NCBI RefSeq assembly: GCF_014805625.2
Contig: NW_023998422.1
Location: forward strand, 4,415,714 to 4,479,713
Direction of reading: 5' to 3'
From: Glossina fuscipes
Taxonomy: Eukaryota; Arthropoda; Insecta; Diptera; Glossinidae
DNA length: 64,000 bases
Shown: positions 11,812-26,476 of the stretch, piece after piece
Layout of the letters: the number at the start of each line of letters is the position of its first letter
How positions within the stretch are numbered: position 1 is the first letter of the stretch
Position numbers and translations under genes: made by a program
The notes under the pieces: model-generated
What the model saw: only the letters and a program-made list of their open reading frames with translations
What the model was told of the DNA's origin: nothing
The model's database searches: none

Positions 11812-14800
11812 TTATGCAAACTGAAAATTTTCTTTTTCTTAACGAACATCTGCTCCTTTCATAAGATCACAAGAGTAATAACGAATCGTTTAGATTAGAA
11901 AAATATTATTTATTTTAGCTTATGGTGTGATATCTGAATGGTTGCAGTCTGAAATTATTAAGTGATATTTAATTCTGTGTTGAAGCTTTTCAAAGATCTA
12001 AGATATTTTGTCCAATTACGAGGTCATCCATTTTGTGATTTCGAAGGTAAAGGTAAACAAGACACATGTTTGAAGGACTTTTTTTTTTCAAAATGCTATA
12101 TACATTCTTGTGCAGCGTACACGACTGGTTAAAACAATGTACTCTGGGTTTCGTTTTATGTATGTGGGATGAAGATCGTATTTGGTTAAATGACCTTGTA
12201 AATAAAAGGATTATTGCTTTTTTAGTGGGCAGAAAACACACCTGCTGTTCTAAAAGGACTTTAACTTGTACAAAAATAACTTTTAGGCGTGGTTTCTAGG
12301 CTAAAAGTGCTATCTTTGAATAGGAAAATGCCATTGCAGTTACCCTCAGTGGAGAACGCTACAAGAAACAAGATAATTGATTTTTGGTCGCACAAAGTAA
12401 ATAACTTCGACTTGGATGTTATGTTGCTTCAAGTAAAAATCTTATTATATATCACCGATTTCGTGAGAGAAATACAACGATCGATCGTTTAATATCAAAA
12501 AATGCCTATGTAAGCTTATCGCAAAGATCATGAAATATAATTCTCTTGGAGTTTTTCCACGAACCCACAATGAGCTCAATCAAGGCCAAAGCGATCAAGG
12601 TTATTCCTGGAATAAGAGCAGATTTATGTAGGAAGGTGGCAAGAAGCCTAGAGGCCTAGGGTCATTTACCTGAAATAATTTTTAAATAAAAAGATGGCAT
12701 GAACCAATCAATATCCAAAATAATAGCAAATTTATTTTAATATTTTTTACCGTTTAGATTTCATTGCATATTAAAAAAGAAAAAAAACTATGATGACTCT
12801 GTGTATTACTGAAAAAACTTATTCATATTTTGTGAAAATAATTTCTCACATCTTTTACGAACTATACAACCAATACTTGACGTGCGATGTTTAAAAAAGT
12901 TAAGTATCGTAAGCACTTGTAAAACTTGTGCTCAGTTCTGTGGTCGGCTCGAAAAGTGCTTTTAACATTCACGTGCACAAACATGTTAATTGCAAAGGGT
13001 TTATATCAAGTAAGGCATAACTGTCATTAAATTCGCTGCTGCTTACTTTAAATTCAACAATTTTTGCTTGCCTATTTTTGGGGGTAACTGCGTAAAATAA
13101 ATAATAATTCGTTTTGTATATTAACAGGCATATGTGAAAAACATTTTCATATAGCATACTTGCCAGCGGTTGCATTTTAGGCAACCATAAGAGTTATATC
13201 ACTTTTTATAACTAACTTTTTAAAATTTTATTTAAATTTCTTTATAAATATATGAGAATCCTAGCATTTCATAATTTCATTCCAACACTTTAAAAACTTG
13301 AATAAGTTCATTTTCACAAAAGTGTCTACCAAAAGAAACAGTTTCCAACGCTTGGAGCATTCTCAAAAGCTGCAGTTTTCTCTGTTATCATATATCGTCT
13401 ATGAATTTCTGGGAAGCATTTCTATTCGGTCTTCGAGTCGAAGTAGATAAATTTAAACTTATACACTAAACATAAAGTCTTCAGTCATATAAAAAAGTAC
13501 CCCAAGACAGTGATATTGATTTTCATAGTAGTGTAGCAGTTGGAAACTAAAAGTGGATTTTCAAAGCTAAAGTGGAACGATTTATTAATGCAGGTGCTTG
13601 TTTATGCGATTTGCCTTGGAAGTTGTTAATCAATTTTTAATTTATCTAGTGAGTTTCTATATAAAGAAAAATCTCATTGGAAGAAGATATTGTTTTTAGA
13701 TTTCTTCAAAGGAAATAGAAAAGAAATGATTGCAAATTTTCAATCATTTCGAATATTGTTCTGAAGTGCTTATATATTCCCTCTTCATTCTTGTCTTATT
13801 CCATTATAAAATTAGTTCGGTTTTATGCGGGATTTCAGAGGCACCTGTGAAATAACTTTTTAAAAAGAACAATAGCTGTACTTAATCCTTTCACGACAGT
13901 TGCCATTTATATGGGGCAATCACTTGGTTCATCGCAGAGGATAACGCCGGCTACCTAATCCAACTGTTTATTGATTTATAGGTAGCATAGCAAGCATAAG
14001 GCAACGCAGAAAATGAAGACCACAATTTATAGAACAGTGCATGCAATGGTATAATGCAAGCGCACATTGGTGACGAAGTATGGTTCAGTCGAACTATCAC
14101 GAAAGGTGACAAAATATGTACAAGGGCTAAAGAGAGTTCCTCCAGTTTTCGAAAGAATCAACAAAAATTATTTATGTTGGCTCATAAAATAATTAGCACT
14201 TGCTAACTTCATACACAGAATAAAACCAATTTTAAAAAGAAAAAACCGTAAATCAAAAGAAAATAGGGAACTGTTCACTAAGTAAATTTGTCTTAAATAA
14301 TAATTTTTTGTTTGATTGAAAAACGAAAAGTTTTATATTCTCTTAGCATTAGAAATGCAAGAATGGAACAAAGTATCAAAAAGACTCATGAAATGTCGGC
14401 CATCGAAGTAGTTAGAGCAGGAGATGATCGATGCAATAAAAATAGCCGCGTTAGAGTGTCGTCTTTAAAATTTGAGGAATCTGAGTCATGATGGAAATCT
14501 ATACCATGGTCTGGTCGCTGGTTTTTGACTTATGCTTTGAGCTCGCAAGGAAGTCTTGTTTTGAACAGCACAACAAATCCCTTTTGTATTCAATTGTATG
14601 ACGTGAAATTATTTTCCACGTCAAAATTTTGCTATACATCAATTTTGGCTTAATCGATTTGAGATTTTACCTTGACCAAGGATATATGTACCTTAAAAGG
14701 TCTCTAAAGCTTCCTTCTTGTTGTTGCAAACATTACGACAAGATAAATTTAACCCATCCTTCGGTGGTAGGTGTAAAAGAATTGTACATACTTCGGGTGT

Positions 14801-15845
14801 AGGATGGGAAAAGTTCGCGTAAAACTAATACTGGACGTAATGAGATACTTGTGAAATCATCAGCATATAAATTGTTTGGTTTAATGCATATTTATAGGAG
14901 AAGCCTAAGAATACTTTTTATTGCCTACATTTAGAATATTTTTTTTTTAAATTCATGAAACTTTTCTTAACATTTAAATTTAAGCTTTGCATAAACATAA
15001 ATTGATAAAACCGAAAAAGTTTTAGAAACACGTCGATATCTCGTTATCTCGTAATTAGAATATTAAAGCTAAACAATAAATGGGGAAGTATGATGAAAAT
15101 ATCGGATTTCAATAAATTTTGTGATCTTATAAAATAACTTCAGCCTTCTGAATTATGTATAGATCTTCTAATTAAAATAAAACATAAAATTTATTTAAAA
15201 AACTCTTACCATTCACTCTTTTTGAAATAGTTTTATTTCAAGTTGATGAGAGTTCTTTTAAGGGTTTTTTTTTGTTTTTCTTTTTTTTTGATTTTTTGAT
15301 AAGGAGGAGCAGATAAATGTTTAAATGCTTGCACTTATAATAGGTAACTATCATCAATTAGGGGCTTCGAGCAGGCATTATAAAAATTATATACTTTAAG
15401 GGCTTACTTTCATTAAAAAATTCGAACGTATTTCATTCTTTACAATTAGTTAAGTTTATATCTACGTATTTTGAAAACTGAAATTAAAATTTTTTGAATA
15501 AAAAAATTTTCTTTTAACTAACTACGGTGTGTTTAGGTTAAAATGTATTGTAAATATCGTAATTTAATATATAATATTATTATATATAAATATTTATGTC
15601 ATAGGATGTACTTGGCTGCATTGCCACTGAGTGTTATTTCTTTATACGTTTATAATACAAAATTGTTAGATCAACGATACCATTTTAGTTGTAAATATAT
15701 TTTATGAACAAGAATTATCATCATTTACTGCAAAACTTTGCGTACGATCCGAATATCGTGTCACAATTAACTACACATTAAGCAGCGAAAGAGTCCAAAG
15801 GGGTAAGACCACTATAAATTTGCTCAATAAAAAGCCAGTGAAAGC
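11812..15845. other. non-coding, nothing recognised
   Basis: About 4 kb of AT-rich sequence. Open frames at 12066-12299, 12289-12492 and 12969-13184 have no family similarity I can name. A family B head-like scrap (TTCGGTGGTAGGTGTAAAAG) lies at 14760-14780. Confidence 0.4.
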
Positions 15846-16209
15846 ACTATTGTGGGACACAGCCCACTATCAAATAGTCTACATAACTTTGTTTAATGCA
15901 GTTGTTTGTATAATAACTTTTTAAAATAAGGCTTTATATGCGGAGTGGTCCGATTCGAACGATTTCATTAGCGTGCGTCCTTTAGTCGAAACATGTCAGT
16001 GTACCAAATTTCATCCAAGGGCCGTAAAAATTCCGACCTGTAGGTTGAAAGTAAGAAAACAAGACGGACAGACAAGCTAAAATCGATTCAGCAAGTAATT
16101 CGGTGCAATAAAAGGAGCGTCTATGTCAAGTGATTCTGGGTGCTCCAAGTGTTATGGGTCCGCACGAAGGTAATATATCATTGTACCACAAGTGGTGTAG
16201 GGTATAAAA
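15846..16209 (+). repeat. family A dispersed repeat, short form
   Basis: It starts with the family head (AAAGCACTATTGTGGGACAC), has GTCAGTGTACCAAATTTCAT and ACAAGACGGACAGACAAGC inside, and ends with a good terminus, ACCACAAGTGGTGTAGGGTA. Confidence 0.75.
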
Positions 16210-16659
16210 GAGAGTTTTTTGTCTTTTTTTTTGTTGTATCCTTACAATATTTTCGATGGGTTATTTTAAATATTTTTTATTAATATTAAAATCGCTGTGA
16301 TGGGTCATTTTGACCGGCAATTTTTGTGAGACCGCTTAAGTCGCAAAAACAAAGAGAGGAAGCAGAAATTTGACACAAACATTGACAAACATTGATCGAT
16401 TGGAACTCTAGACTACAAAATGGTTATGCCCTCGGTAAATTAGAAACTGTGAAAATCTCGAAGATTCTTCTTTTATATTTTCGTCTGAAAGTTTTGATCA
16501 CGTGATGCAATAAAATCGTGTCCTTTATCGGTCGACGATTAAACTTCTTTATCTAAACCCTTCTTTATAAAATCCTACGTGATTCTCTATATAATGGAGT
16601 GTAGGCTAAATGATATATATATTTTTTTTTAATTTCATTTGGACTGGTTGGTTGATCAC
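16210..16659. other. non-coding, nothing recognised
   Basis: AT-rich sequence with no gene and no repeat family recognised. Confidence 0.4.
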
Positions 16660-16900
16660 AACGCTAGCCTCCTAGATCTGCATCAGTGGCTCAGTAGATG
16701 AGAATCGCCACCATCAAGTCCTGTGTTCTCGGTTTCAAATTTCAGTGCAGTAGAATTTACGTTGCCGGCAGCTACAGTCAGCTCTTAGCGCTTAGTAGGG
16801 AAAGACTTACGTATTGGGCACACTCTCACTAGGCTGCTGCCTGCCAAACCCCCTATCTCTCTCTCTCTCTTCCCCACCTGTTTCTGAACATAGCCATGTT
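16660..16900 (+). repeat. family C, best SINE-like copy
   Basis: The A-box-like TGGCTCAGTAGATG is at 16687-16700 and the B-box-like GGTTTCAAATTTC starts at 16731, 44 bp apart as in tRNA-type internal promoters. The body reads GTGCAGTAGAA, CAGTCAGCTC and TAGTAGGG, then CACTCTCACTAGGCTGC, and ends in a CT-rich tail. No cloverleaf is apparent, so it is not a tRNA gene. Confidence 0.6.
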
Positions 16901-17499
16901 ATACGTACAACGGACGGATAAATTAGTCTATTAATCTATTATCGTTCCTTTCTACAAGAGAAAAAAAAATTCTCATAAACACATTTTTTTTAAAGACTGT
17001 TAGAGTGGTCTTAGCTTCTGGAAGGAAGACATCAGCTGTGAGATTTAAGCTACACCATAATTAAAGATCAACTGAAGACGATACCACTGTTCTACTGTTG
17101 CATTTCGGCCTCCTCTATTACTACTAAAAGAGAAAACAGAGCTTCGGCCTCATCTAGAAGCACTCCTTTCGTGAGAAGCTAAGCAAAGAAATCTGCATTC
17201 GTTTAGTAATCAATTGGTGCGTTTAAAGCGTCGTACATGTGCCAATAAAAGGCCAAAACTTGCTTAAAAAAGTAGTAAGTCTTGCGAATGCCTTCTATAT
17301 AAATTCAAGATCCAAGTAAGTCCATGCTTCTACATATAGTCCTCGTATTCAGGTTTCTGAACCAGACTGAGAACTAAACGCTTTGTTTGGTAATCCTTCA
17401 TCGATGAATGGGGAACAGTGCTCCCAAAGTGAACGCTTGTTTTGATATTCAAGCGAACGATCATATGCAGGCGAACACCAAGCGTTTCTTTTCCCCTGC
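16901..17499. other. 3' flank of syntrophin, nothing recognised
   Basis: Non-coding, no repeat assigned. Confidence 0.4.
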
Positions 17500-17937
17500 A
17501 TTAGACCTTTAAAATATTATTTTTTAGCAAAGCAAACGTATTACCGAACTATAAATACCTTTTGTTTTTAAAAGTGAGTCTCAACTCATTTTGGTACACC
17601 CTTTACATTTGCTTTCTTGAATCGGTAAACAAATACTTTTTAAATCATTAAAATGTGAAGAAAAATTGCAATTGCTTAAGAAATAATTTTGCATTTTTGT
17701 GTTGTTCTTCAGTTTTTCGGTTTTCCTTACAAGAAGACCTTCTTTTTTCTTAATATGTTGCCAAATGCAATGTGCAGCAACACTTTAGTATACATTGGTA
17801 ATAAATAGGCATTATTTTATATAGTAAATCCTATATTAGCTTTTTGTTTTTTTTTTTTTCTGAGACTTTTTGTATAATTAATGAGAAAAATTAGATTAGT
17901 TTTTTAACAGGTTTTTGTTGTTGTTTTTGGTTTCTGC
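17500..17937 (-). other. putative syntrophin 3' UTR
   Basis: The minus strand just below the stop codon is A-rich and non-coding, with a run of 13 A near 17850. I see no canonical AATAAA on the minus strand within about 420 bp of the stop. A variant TATAAA lies at 17821-17816 and AATATA near 17835. The cleavage site is therefore not assigned, and the UTR could be longer. Confidence 0.4.
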
Positions 17938-18048
17938 TTAAGTCTGTTGTATTGAACTTAAAAAGGCTGGATCAACTGAAGCAACTTTCGCTGTCAGAAA
18001 CGCATGCATACAAAATAGCAAACTTTGCAGCACTTGACATTCCAATTC
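17938..18048 (-). CDS. Syn2: syntrophin exon 9 (residues 481-516 and stop)
   Basis: The last coding exon starts after tttcatatag and continues ETK|ELECQVLQSLLF in phase 0. CMHAFLTAKVASVDPAFL (493-510) is the direct counterpart of the conserved human segment CIHSFFAAKVACLDPLFL, and six further residues (SSIQQT) precede TAA at 17940-17938. The exon was missed by simple open-frame scanning because it is only 111 nt. Confidence 0.92.
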   Translation of the reverse strand, partial: ELECQVLQSLLFCMHAFLTAKVASVDPAFLSSIQQT

Positions 18049-20161
18049 CTATATGAAAATTATTTTGATTTCAAAAAATTTGAAAAAAAAAACAAATTAA
18101 TTTTTTGCTAATATTTTAAAGAAAACAATTGTTTTTAAGAAAAGCTCTACAAATATTCGGTTAGTATGTAATGTTCACCACGGTACGACGGTAACAAAGC
18201 AAGTTTCCAAGTGTTTACAGAGTTTTTCATAGGAGGCTTTTAAAGTGAACGCTATGCTTTCAAATGCCGCGTACTTTAGCGGAGTCACTTGTGAGGCGCC
18301 AGGTACACGGGCAACAAACAACGTTTCTACACGTCTAAGTAAATGGTGAGAGCTTAACCGGGGAACCATTCGACGAATGCTTGTTATGCAAAGACGATGT
18401 TTTTCCAATCGAATATTCTAGTGGCACTGCCAGAGCTGCAATGGCTACCTACCCAATAAACACATTTTCAAAGCGTTTGTAGAATTTGTGGCAGATATTA
18501 ACGGTAGAAAGATTGCCTTGCAGCCAACACAATATTTCTAAAACCGGACACTTGGCTGAGTTGACGTCCATTGAGTTATAGTACGGTGTTAGTACAGGCG
18601 AATACGCTGATTGATTAGTGGTTAAAATCGCGGCTTTTCGGTGCTATTTGTTCGGAAGTGTAGACTAATCTTTCGAAAAGCCCGCGTCCGTGTAGTGAAA
18701 GCACTGACTAAGTAAGGTCTTAAATGGAATATTATTGTGTCTTGTGAGGAGGCAAGTCATACTTTCGTCTTGCCCTCACATATTTTTTCTTTGGGCGATG
18801 GGGTGTCAGAATTTAGTTAGGGTCAGGTTATCTATCGTAAGCAGTAAGATAAGATTAAGCAGGCAGCGGCTGACGACAGGGATTTGGGATCTAAACTGAA
18901 GACAATGCTATCAACTGAGTTCCAGCAAGGTTGGAAATGGAAGCCAATATGACGGTTCTGTCTTTGGAGAAGCTTGGCTCGAATTCTTTTACTGGCAGTA
19001 GAAAAGCCATTGTCGAGATGAATTGACAATTGCGAGTAACAAAGTCCATGTTGAACAACTGAAGCAAACGATAAAAGTAGAGAAGCCAAGCAAGTTAAGA
19101 GTTAGAAAAAGCGTTGAAGTCACCAGTCTAATGAATTCGGAATGCAATAAGTGATCATTTTTGCGAAAAGATGCAAATTAAATACGTAATGCTTCTCTTC
19201 CTCTTTTTTCCCGAGTGATTGTAACTTTCGCGCAAAAGGAAGTCTCCACAGAAATGGATGATGAGTGCTGTCTTCAGAAAGAACGAGCATTTTGAAAGTG
19301 CTTTGTATCCAGTTCTACCTTTACTTTACATAACGTTTATTGATTTTAAATTAGGTTCACTCTCTTCGTCCAATGGCGAACGGACGGATCGCTACTTCTG
19401 ACAAATCCTCCTTAAAAGGATTGGATGTTTGTTTTCCAACCGAAATGTTCACTTTCCTATACGACAGTTTGTACTGGTTTGTATTTAGTGTACTCATCAC
19501 GTTCGTATATAGCGAACATTTAACAGAATTGTTACGTACGTACCTTCTTAGCGGTGAATGTAAACAAATATAAAAGAAAAAACTTTTTTTTCCAAATTTT
19601 TTTTTTTTTTTTTTTTTTTTACAATAAATGAAAAAAATGAAAAAGAAGCAATTTTTTTGAAAGCAGACAATGCATTATATAATATTATTTTATTAAGAGG
19701 AATGAAAAATAAAAGAATAAAGTAAAGGAAAACATTGAACGAACGAACAAAATATCGTTACTATAATAAATTACTTATAGAAACTTTCTTCTTAATGGCA
19801 GAGTAAAAAAATAAAAAACAGGGAAAATGGAAAACGCAAAATGTGTCAATAAAAAAAAAAAATAAAAATAAAAAAAGACGTAACTTTTAGTGAAGTAAAA
19901 TGATTACGTATTTCAATAATTTGCACTTACTTTCGTTTCTATCGCTCGCGTTTCATGGTCCTGGAAATGTAATTTTAATTTTGATTTTCCATCATCGCTG
20001 GAGCCGCGTAATTGTGAGAATTTGTATTGCCAAACAATGGCAGAGTCGGCGCCCTCCGCTAGCGAGAAACCCGTTTGCCAGTCTAATGTCAAGCCACCGC
20101 TTTTACCGTGATGTGACACAGCGAAAGTTTTACGCTGTTTCATAAAGAGAGGAAAATTAAA

Positions 20162-20213
<52 letters not shown>

Positions 20214-23200
20214 CTGTATGTATATGGTTAAAAGAGCAAAAGAAGAGAAAAGATTCCTGTTTGAAGTCACTATACATCATCATTACTGTTAAGCCTAACT
20301 ACTAACTATATATGTAAATAGATGGCTAGCGCTAGTAGCGCCATGAATGATGACGGCAAGCACTTATAATAGTAAATTGTGCTAAGTAGGTTAGAGTAGA
20401 ACGAGCAGGAATGTTTGTTATAAACTTTGCTGTCTCATTTAATATAAATGTTTTTACAATTTTAGAACAATAAAAACACAAAAAAAAAAAAAAAAGCAAA
20501 AAAAAATATTCTCTCAAATGGCAGAGAAGAAGAAAGAACGGCAACATTTTGAAAAGTTACTAATCACATAGTTTGTGGTGAAGTTGTTTCCTCTTTCCGG
20601 TGATGCATAATCATGATAATTTAATTAATAAACAACTTAGTCCTAAGGGGATATTAAAAGATTTTGCATTCAGTTACATCGCAATAAAACTGTGATTGTG
20701 AAAGTAAGGCAAACTAAAGAAGAAGAACAACAACGACACGAACACGAACACCAACAATTGTAAAGACTCACTAAGGTAAGTTAAGGAAGTAGTTTGAAAT
20801 AATGTAAATGTAAATGTGTGTGTGTGTGTGTGTGTGTGCAATGTATTCAATTTGCATTCCATGCACTAAAGCATTATTTCTTAATCTACAATCTATGCTT
20901 CGATTTGCATGAAGCTCTTTCTTCTTTCCATTTCCATTTCCATTTCCATTTTCCTTTTACACTAATTCTGAAACACGTATAAAAATCTAACAATTTGTGT
21001 TATTTCGATTTGACGCTTTTACATTAGTAACGCTTCTCTTTATTAAATATACAAGAAAGACTGCGGTTCCTCTGACTACTTTTTTCTCAAACTGAAAAAA
21101 TGCAAAACAGATTGACTTTGATGGGGTTGCACTGAACGAGAATGCATGCGATCTGATATCAAATTGCGTTCTGTTTAAGAGGCAATTTCTACTTTTCACA
21201 CATGGGGTATGACGTTTCGATCGGTTTATTACAATTTTGTAAATGCTTGCGACATTTTTGTTGCGTGAACGTGAACGTATTGGAATCAAGCAGTCAACTA
21301 CCAATTCTTACATAGAAAATATTGAGGTCAAATCTATATGCAGCTGCTCGTCACTGTATGTGGATCGGTAGGCACGATACCATCTGAGGCGTGGCACAGT
21401 AGTAGGCATGTTGTTTTGAGTGTCGTTTTGTAGATAAGCTCGACTTCCCGAGCTGGAGAGCCGGCTGACCAAAGGCCCCCCCTTGCTCGGAAGCTGAATT
21501 TCGAGTCTTCGGTTGTTTCCCGCAGATCATGAAATCTCATTATGAGAAAGTGCCTGCTTCCTGTCCACTTTTCGATCTGTAACAATTTAGTTTGGAAGCT
21601 TGTACTGAAAGGCTCGAACAGGATTGGAAGTACCGTTGTTTAATTCAAATCTTGTTGGCGCCGCATACGCTGTGGCCACTAAGCCCATACTTTTGAAACA
21701 TAACCATTTCGGGCACTTTTCGACCGACGTTTCGTTTAATATCTGGCACTTTCCTGTTGCACAGTCTTTACCCATCGAATCATCAGAGAACAAGTTACAC
21801 TCGCTTTGATGCTGTTAATAAGGATTCACAGGCGCTGAGTACTACACTCACTTTTTATGGAAGTAGTAGTTGTGTAGGGTTGCTTCTAAGCCGGGGTGTA
21901 GCTGAGGAGTTTCTGCAAAGTCAGTTTCCAAGAAACTTATAGTATCAAAATGCCTGGATTGTTGAGTTTCCTGTCACAATGTTAACGGTAAATATCCTTA
22001 TGATTTAAAGTTGTAGGGAACAAAGAAACCAGCACAGCGACTTGAGTTCCTAATCCAATTATGATTTCGCGCTCGCGGTATCACGGTTTCAAATTTTATA
22101 CTTTCCCTCCTGACACCCAGTTTATAGGCATGTATCCGGGGACATGACCTACAACATATTTTCTCTATCTGTCCACCCTAGTGGTTATTCAGGGATAGCG
22201 GCTAAACTAAACAAACTTTCCCCTATGCGTATAATAATAATGTCGGAGTCAACGGCTAAGTTAAGCCAATTGATCCCTAATCCTACGGTCTTGTCAATCA
22301 TTCCTTACAATGAAAATAGCGCCAATTGAAAGAGAATGGAAAACATAATTCATTCAATCTACTACACGCCGTTGGCTTTATATCTTTCCCATCTTTCTCT
22401 TAGGATGTGAATTCTGTACCACAAGGAGCAGGGCATTTGCGGTGTCGCCATAGGAATAAAAGCGATGCTCAGACCGATAATAACGAATGGGTTAGAACAA
22501 GTTTTAATTAGAACAAAGAATAGCTCTTGAATATGGCGGTGGCTATAGAACCTGTAAGCCCAGTGACGCTAACGTTTCCTTGAATTGGTTTTTATAACGC
22601 CTTCTTGAAAATTTGCGGCTTTAATAGTCGGCTCAATTGAATCAATATTAATACCGTTCCTCCATGGAAATGTGCAGACTGCAACACCTTATACAAATTA
22701 TTTACAAAGTTAAGTTCCCTTAGTAACGTCACCGAAGCTATACATATAAGACCGCCTTGCCTGCGATAAAGTTTTTTAAGCAGCTAATATTCTACTGCTT
22801 GCTCTCATCGTGCAGGTTCAGTAGTTTTTTATTGCGAATTGGGAAAGGAAAGTAAAACATCCTGCACTTGACATTCGTTTTGGCGCGGAACTTGAGTTAT
22901 TTAAAGTTGACAAAAATAATGCTTTGTATATTTCCCCATAATAACTTATTCTGTTGCGTAAGGCATAAAGGTAATGCCGCCATATGGAAAAGTTACAGTT
23001 TGACAAATACTTATAGTAACAGGCAGCTAGAGCAAGAAGGGGCTTATTTGCGCACCTGGCAATTGTGATAATAATGTTGGCTTCACTACGTAGTTCAATT
23101 GCTTAAAGAGTTTATTGCTCGTGGTGGGAGGAAGAATTAACCGCAACCAGATGGACTATGATCTTCTTTAAAGAAGTAAAACAATTATTTTTTGTTGTCT

Positions 23201-25672
23201 TTTATTTTTCATTTTTCCATTTTTTTTTATGAAGCCAGTAAATACCTTAGCTTGCATCTGCTAACTACAGGTTATGAATTTTATAGTCAGCTTCATAGAG
23301 TAAGCAGCAAACAAACAATTTTGTTTAACGTTTGTTGTCAGAAGTCTTCAGTAGGAGCTAATGAATTACTTAAGCTTTTTTTGTTTACTGTTGATTAGCT
23401 TTATTGAAAATTTTCATTGAATCCATTATTTCTAAAAGCTTTATTCTATCAACTACCCAAGGGTAAGAGATGTATTCAATTTGTCATAATGTTTACGGCG
23501 CCCAGAAGAAAACTTAAGACACCGCACAAAGTGTATATTCTAGTGATCAGCCTCAAACTTTTAATCCGCCTTTCCGTCTGTCCATCTGTGTTATGTGTGT
23601 TGTGCTATCTGCTGGCCGCAAGCAATAAAGCTAACGATCTCAAATTTTGCAGAAGCATTGGATCTTCTTGCTCGCAGCTTGGTAATGAAAATGAGCCAAA
23701 TTGGTCGAAGGACTCGCCTAGACCACTGCGTAAGGTGAGGGCCGTCTCTGTGGTCCGAAAGGATTGAAAAATTCTTTTCTTGCACAAAAATGTACAAAAT
23801 CGTGCCCAATATCATCGTGTATCAAAACTAAATTTCTTTCGATATCTTTATAACGCTCAGAAGCAAGCTTCAAAAGCCCCTTAAAGTATATAAATTCTTG
23901 GTCAGTTTCAAGTTCCGAATGTTCGTAAGTATGTTACGTTAGGATGGGTGTTAGTTCGTTCATCTGTCTCCCTTCCCAACTGTGTAGCATCTTTGGTACA
24001 CATCCTTGCGTTCGCTATAATTTGCAAAAAAATTTGAAATGGCCGCCAATATAAGGGTCAAACGAAGGCCTACAACGCTCACACATCCATATAATCAAAG
24101 ACACGTCTTTGTTTTCCTTTGCCTTTTGCCCTTTGCTCATGAGCTACAGCAGACACCTGATATAAATTATTCTATAAAAATTGAAAAAAACGAGTCACGC
24201 CCACCCAATGTTTTGGAATTGGCAATTTTATATTTTTCCTTTATGCCAACTTTTTTGTAGGATAACAGCGATTCGGTCGCAATCGATTATAATTTTTTTA
24301 CTTGTTTACTTTTTATGCTTCGCTTGTGTCGATTGCTAAAAAGGTTATTTTTTGAAAAATTGATGAGAAAAGTAAATTATCATTGCAACCACTCGGCGAT
24401 TTCTAGTAAGAATTGTTTAACAAAGTGATTTTTTTCTCCTTTCAAATGCATTTTCATTTTATGCGAGTATTCTTGCGTGAACAGAAGCAGTCCAAAAAAA
24501 TATGAATAAAAAAGATGAATAAATTTTGGGAATAAATTTAAAATAAATTTTAAAAAATTGTTTCGTAAAACCTAACTCAACACAATTATGAAAACTATAT
24601 TCCCTTGTAGACGAATAGAGAGGGAAAGCCCCCCGACTCTAATGAAAAACGACGGTTTTCTCAAGGTTTAATTTATTGAAAGTTCTGTTTCATAAATGGG
24701 TTCAGCTTTTCAGTTGTCTTGACCGCGTTTACAGGGGAGCAAGACAATTTTTTTTGAACTTAATATTTATTGAGTTTAATAGCTACACCAGTGCTTGCAG
24801 GATTTTTTCCGTTTCAATGCTGAGATGTAAAAAAGCTGCAGCGAGTTTCTCCTTTAAAATTATCTGCTCTAACGGTAATTGCCAAGGATTATAGAGAGCG
24901 AACGAATTCGTATGTGGAAGAATTTAATGCGTAAATACACACATCTCGATCAATATATAGGGTTAATAAGGTTATGCATGAGTCCGTTTTGGGAGAAATT
25001 TTCCGATTACTCCAAATAAGTCTGAAGAAAATAACATTCGATCGTTTAAGCGTAGACTAAGAAAATATGTATTAAGTCAGAAATTGTTATCTCAAATTTT
25101 GTCCTGTTTACAAGCTTAATAGAAAACGGACGCATGGACGGACGGTCGACCATAATGATAAGGTAAATACTGAGGATCCGTGAACGTTCCTTTTGCTTAT
25201 ATAACATATTTGGTGCATAATTGTGTTACGAAAAGAATGGCATGGTTAGTATACCACTCCAGTTTCCGTTCGAAAGCCTAAAAACGTTTATAATTTGCTT
25301 ACCTCTTTATGAATGTAACGAATTGAAATATTGTACAACACTTGGCGCGGAAATGATTTTATAATAAGTTTTAATTACATAATTATTTATTTAAATATGT
25401 GTATATCTATTATGTATGTATTATATCTACACATTCACACTCACTTAGATTTTATGAATTTTAAATTTCTATTTCAAAACGAACACAACTCGCACATATG
25501 TTGCATACATTCGATTGTATTGCATGTTACTATAGAAAGAGAAGAAAAGAAAAAAACTGCACCTAAAGCTTATCGATTCTTCTTTGCCTTTGAATGAATG
25601 CATTCCTGCCATTCGTCTAAATAACGTATGTGAATAAATCTATTGTAACTACGCATATATACACACATATAC

Positions 25673-25706
<34 letters not shown>

Positions 25707-26441
25707 ATCCTTATAAGCTTCCGTTTGTATATCGTATGTAAGTAAAAGCAAAGTAAATTGTAAGTTTTATGTGTTAGCAATGTAAGTAGTAAGTACAGAT
25801 TGAAAGGGGCATTGACATCGGTATAGCACTTTGCCTACATTGCACACAACATACAATGCATGACAGCATGTGTAAATTTCCTAATTTCTTAATGCCTGCA
25901 TTTCCGTTTGATGCTTTTGCGATTGTAAGATTACAAACATATGTATATATATATATATATATATATATTCGTTTATTAGAAAATTTAAAAAATATTGAGC
26001 CTCATATCATAGATATAACACTAGTAAATATCACATATTGGTCGCGATGAGTATACGCGTTCAATAAATGAAATTTTAAATGAAATTATTAAAGCTTGAT
26101 ACTTTTTAGACAAGTTGACATGTGGATATGACGATATATATGCCGTGTGTGCATGCCTTTGTTAAGTTGAAACTTTATTTGCACGATATGTTTGATGATG
26201 AAAAGCAATTTTTGGTTGTGTTTTTAATTCTCTTTTTTTCTTTTTTCTTCTTTCTTTTTGATTCAAATTATGTTCTATGCGAAAAAGTAATAAAAATCAC
26301 TAAGTAACACAGTCTTAGAGAAAACATTGTGATATTGATTAAATGGGATTGCATAAGAAAGCACGCAATATCGTTATTGCCTCCATGCCATGTGTCATTT
26401 AATTCGTTTAGTTTTGCATGTCTTATTGTATGCTCACATAG

Positions 26442-26476
<35 letters not shown>

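Noticed and set aside
16687..16745. Possible tRNA gene from A-box and B-box motifs
   Set aside because: No acceptor stem or cloverleaf could be drawn; the same motifs recur in many degenerate copies, so SINE is the better reading.
18175..18408. 77-codon minus-strand frame between exons 8 and 9
   Set aside because: No acceptor/donor pair in phase, and exon 8 joins exon 9 directly with continuous family similarity.
23417..23767. 116-codon plus-strand frame
   Set aside because: It covers a reverse family B repeat and has no domain.
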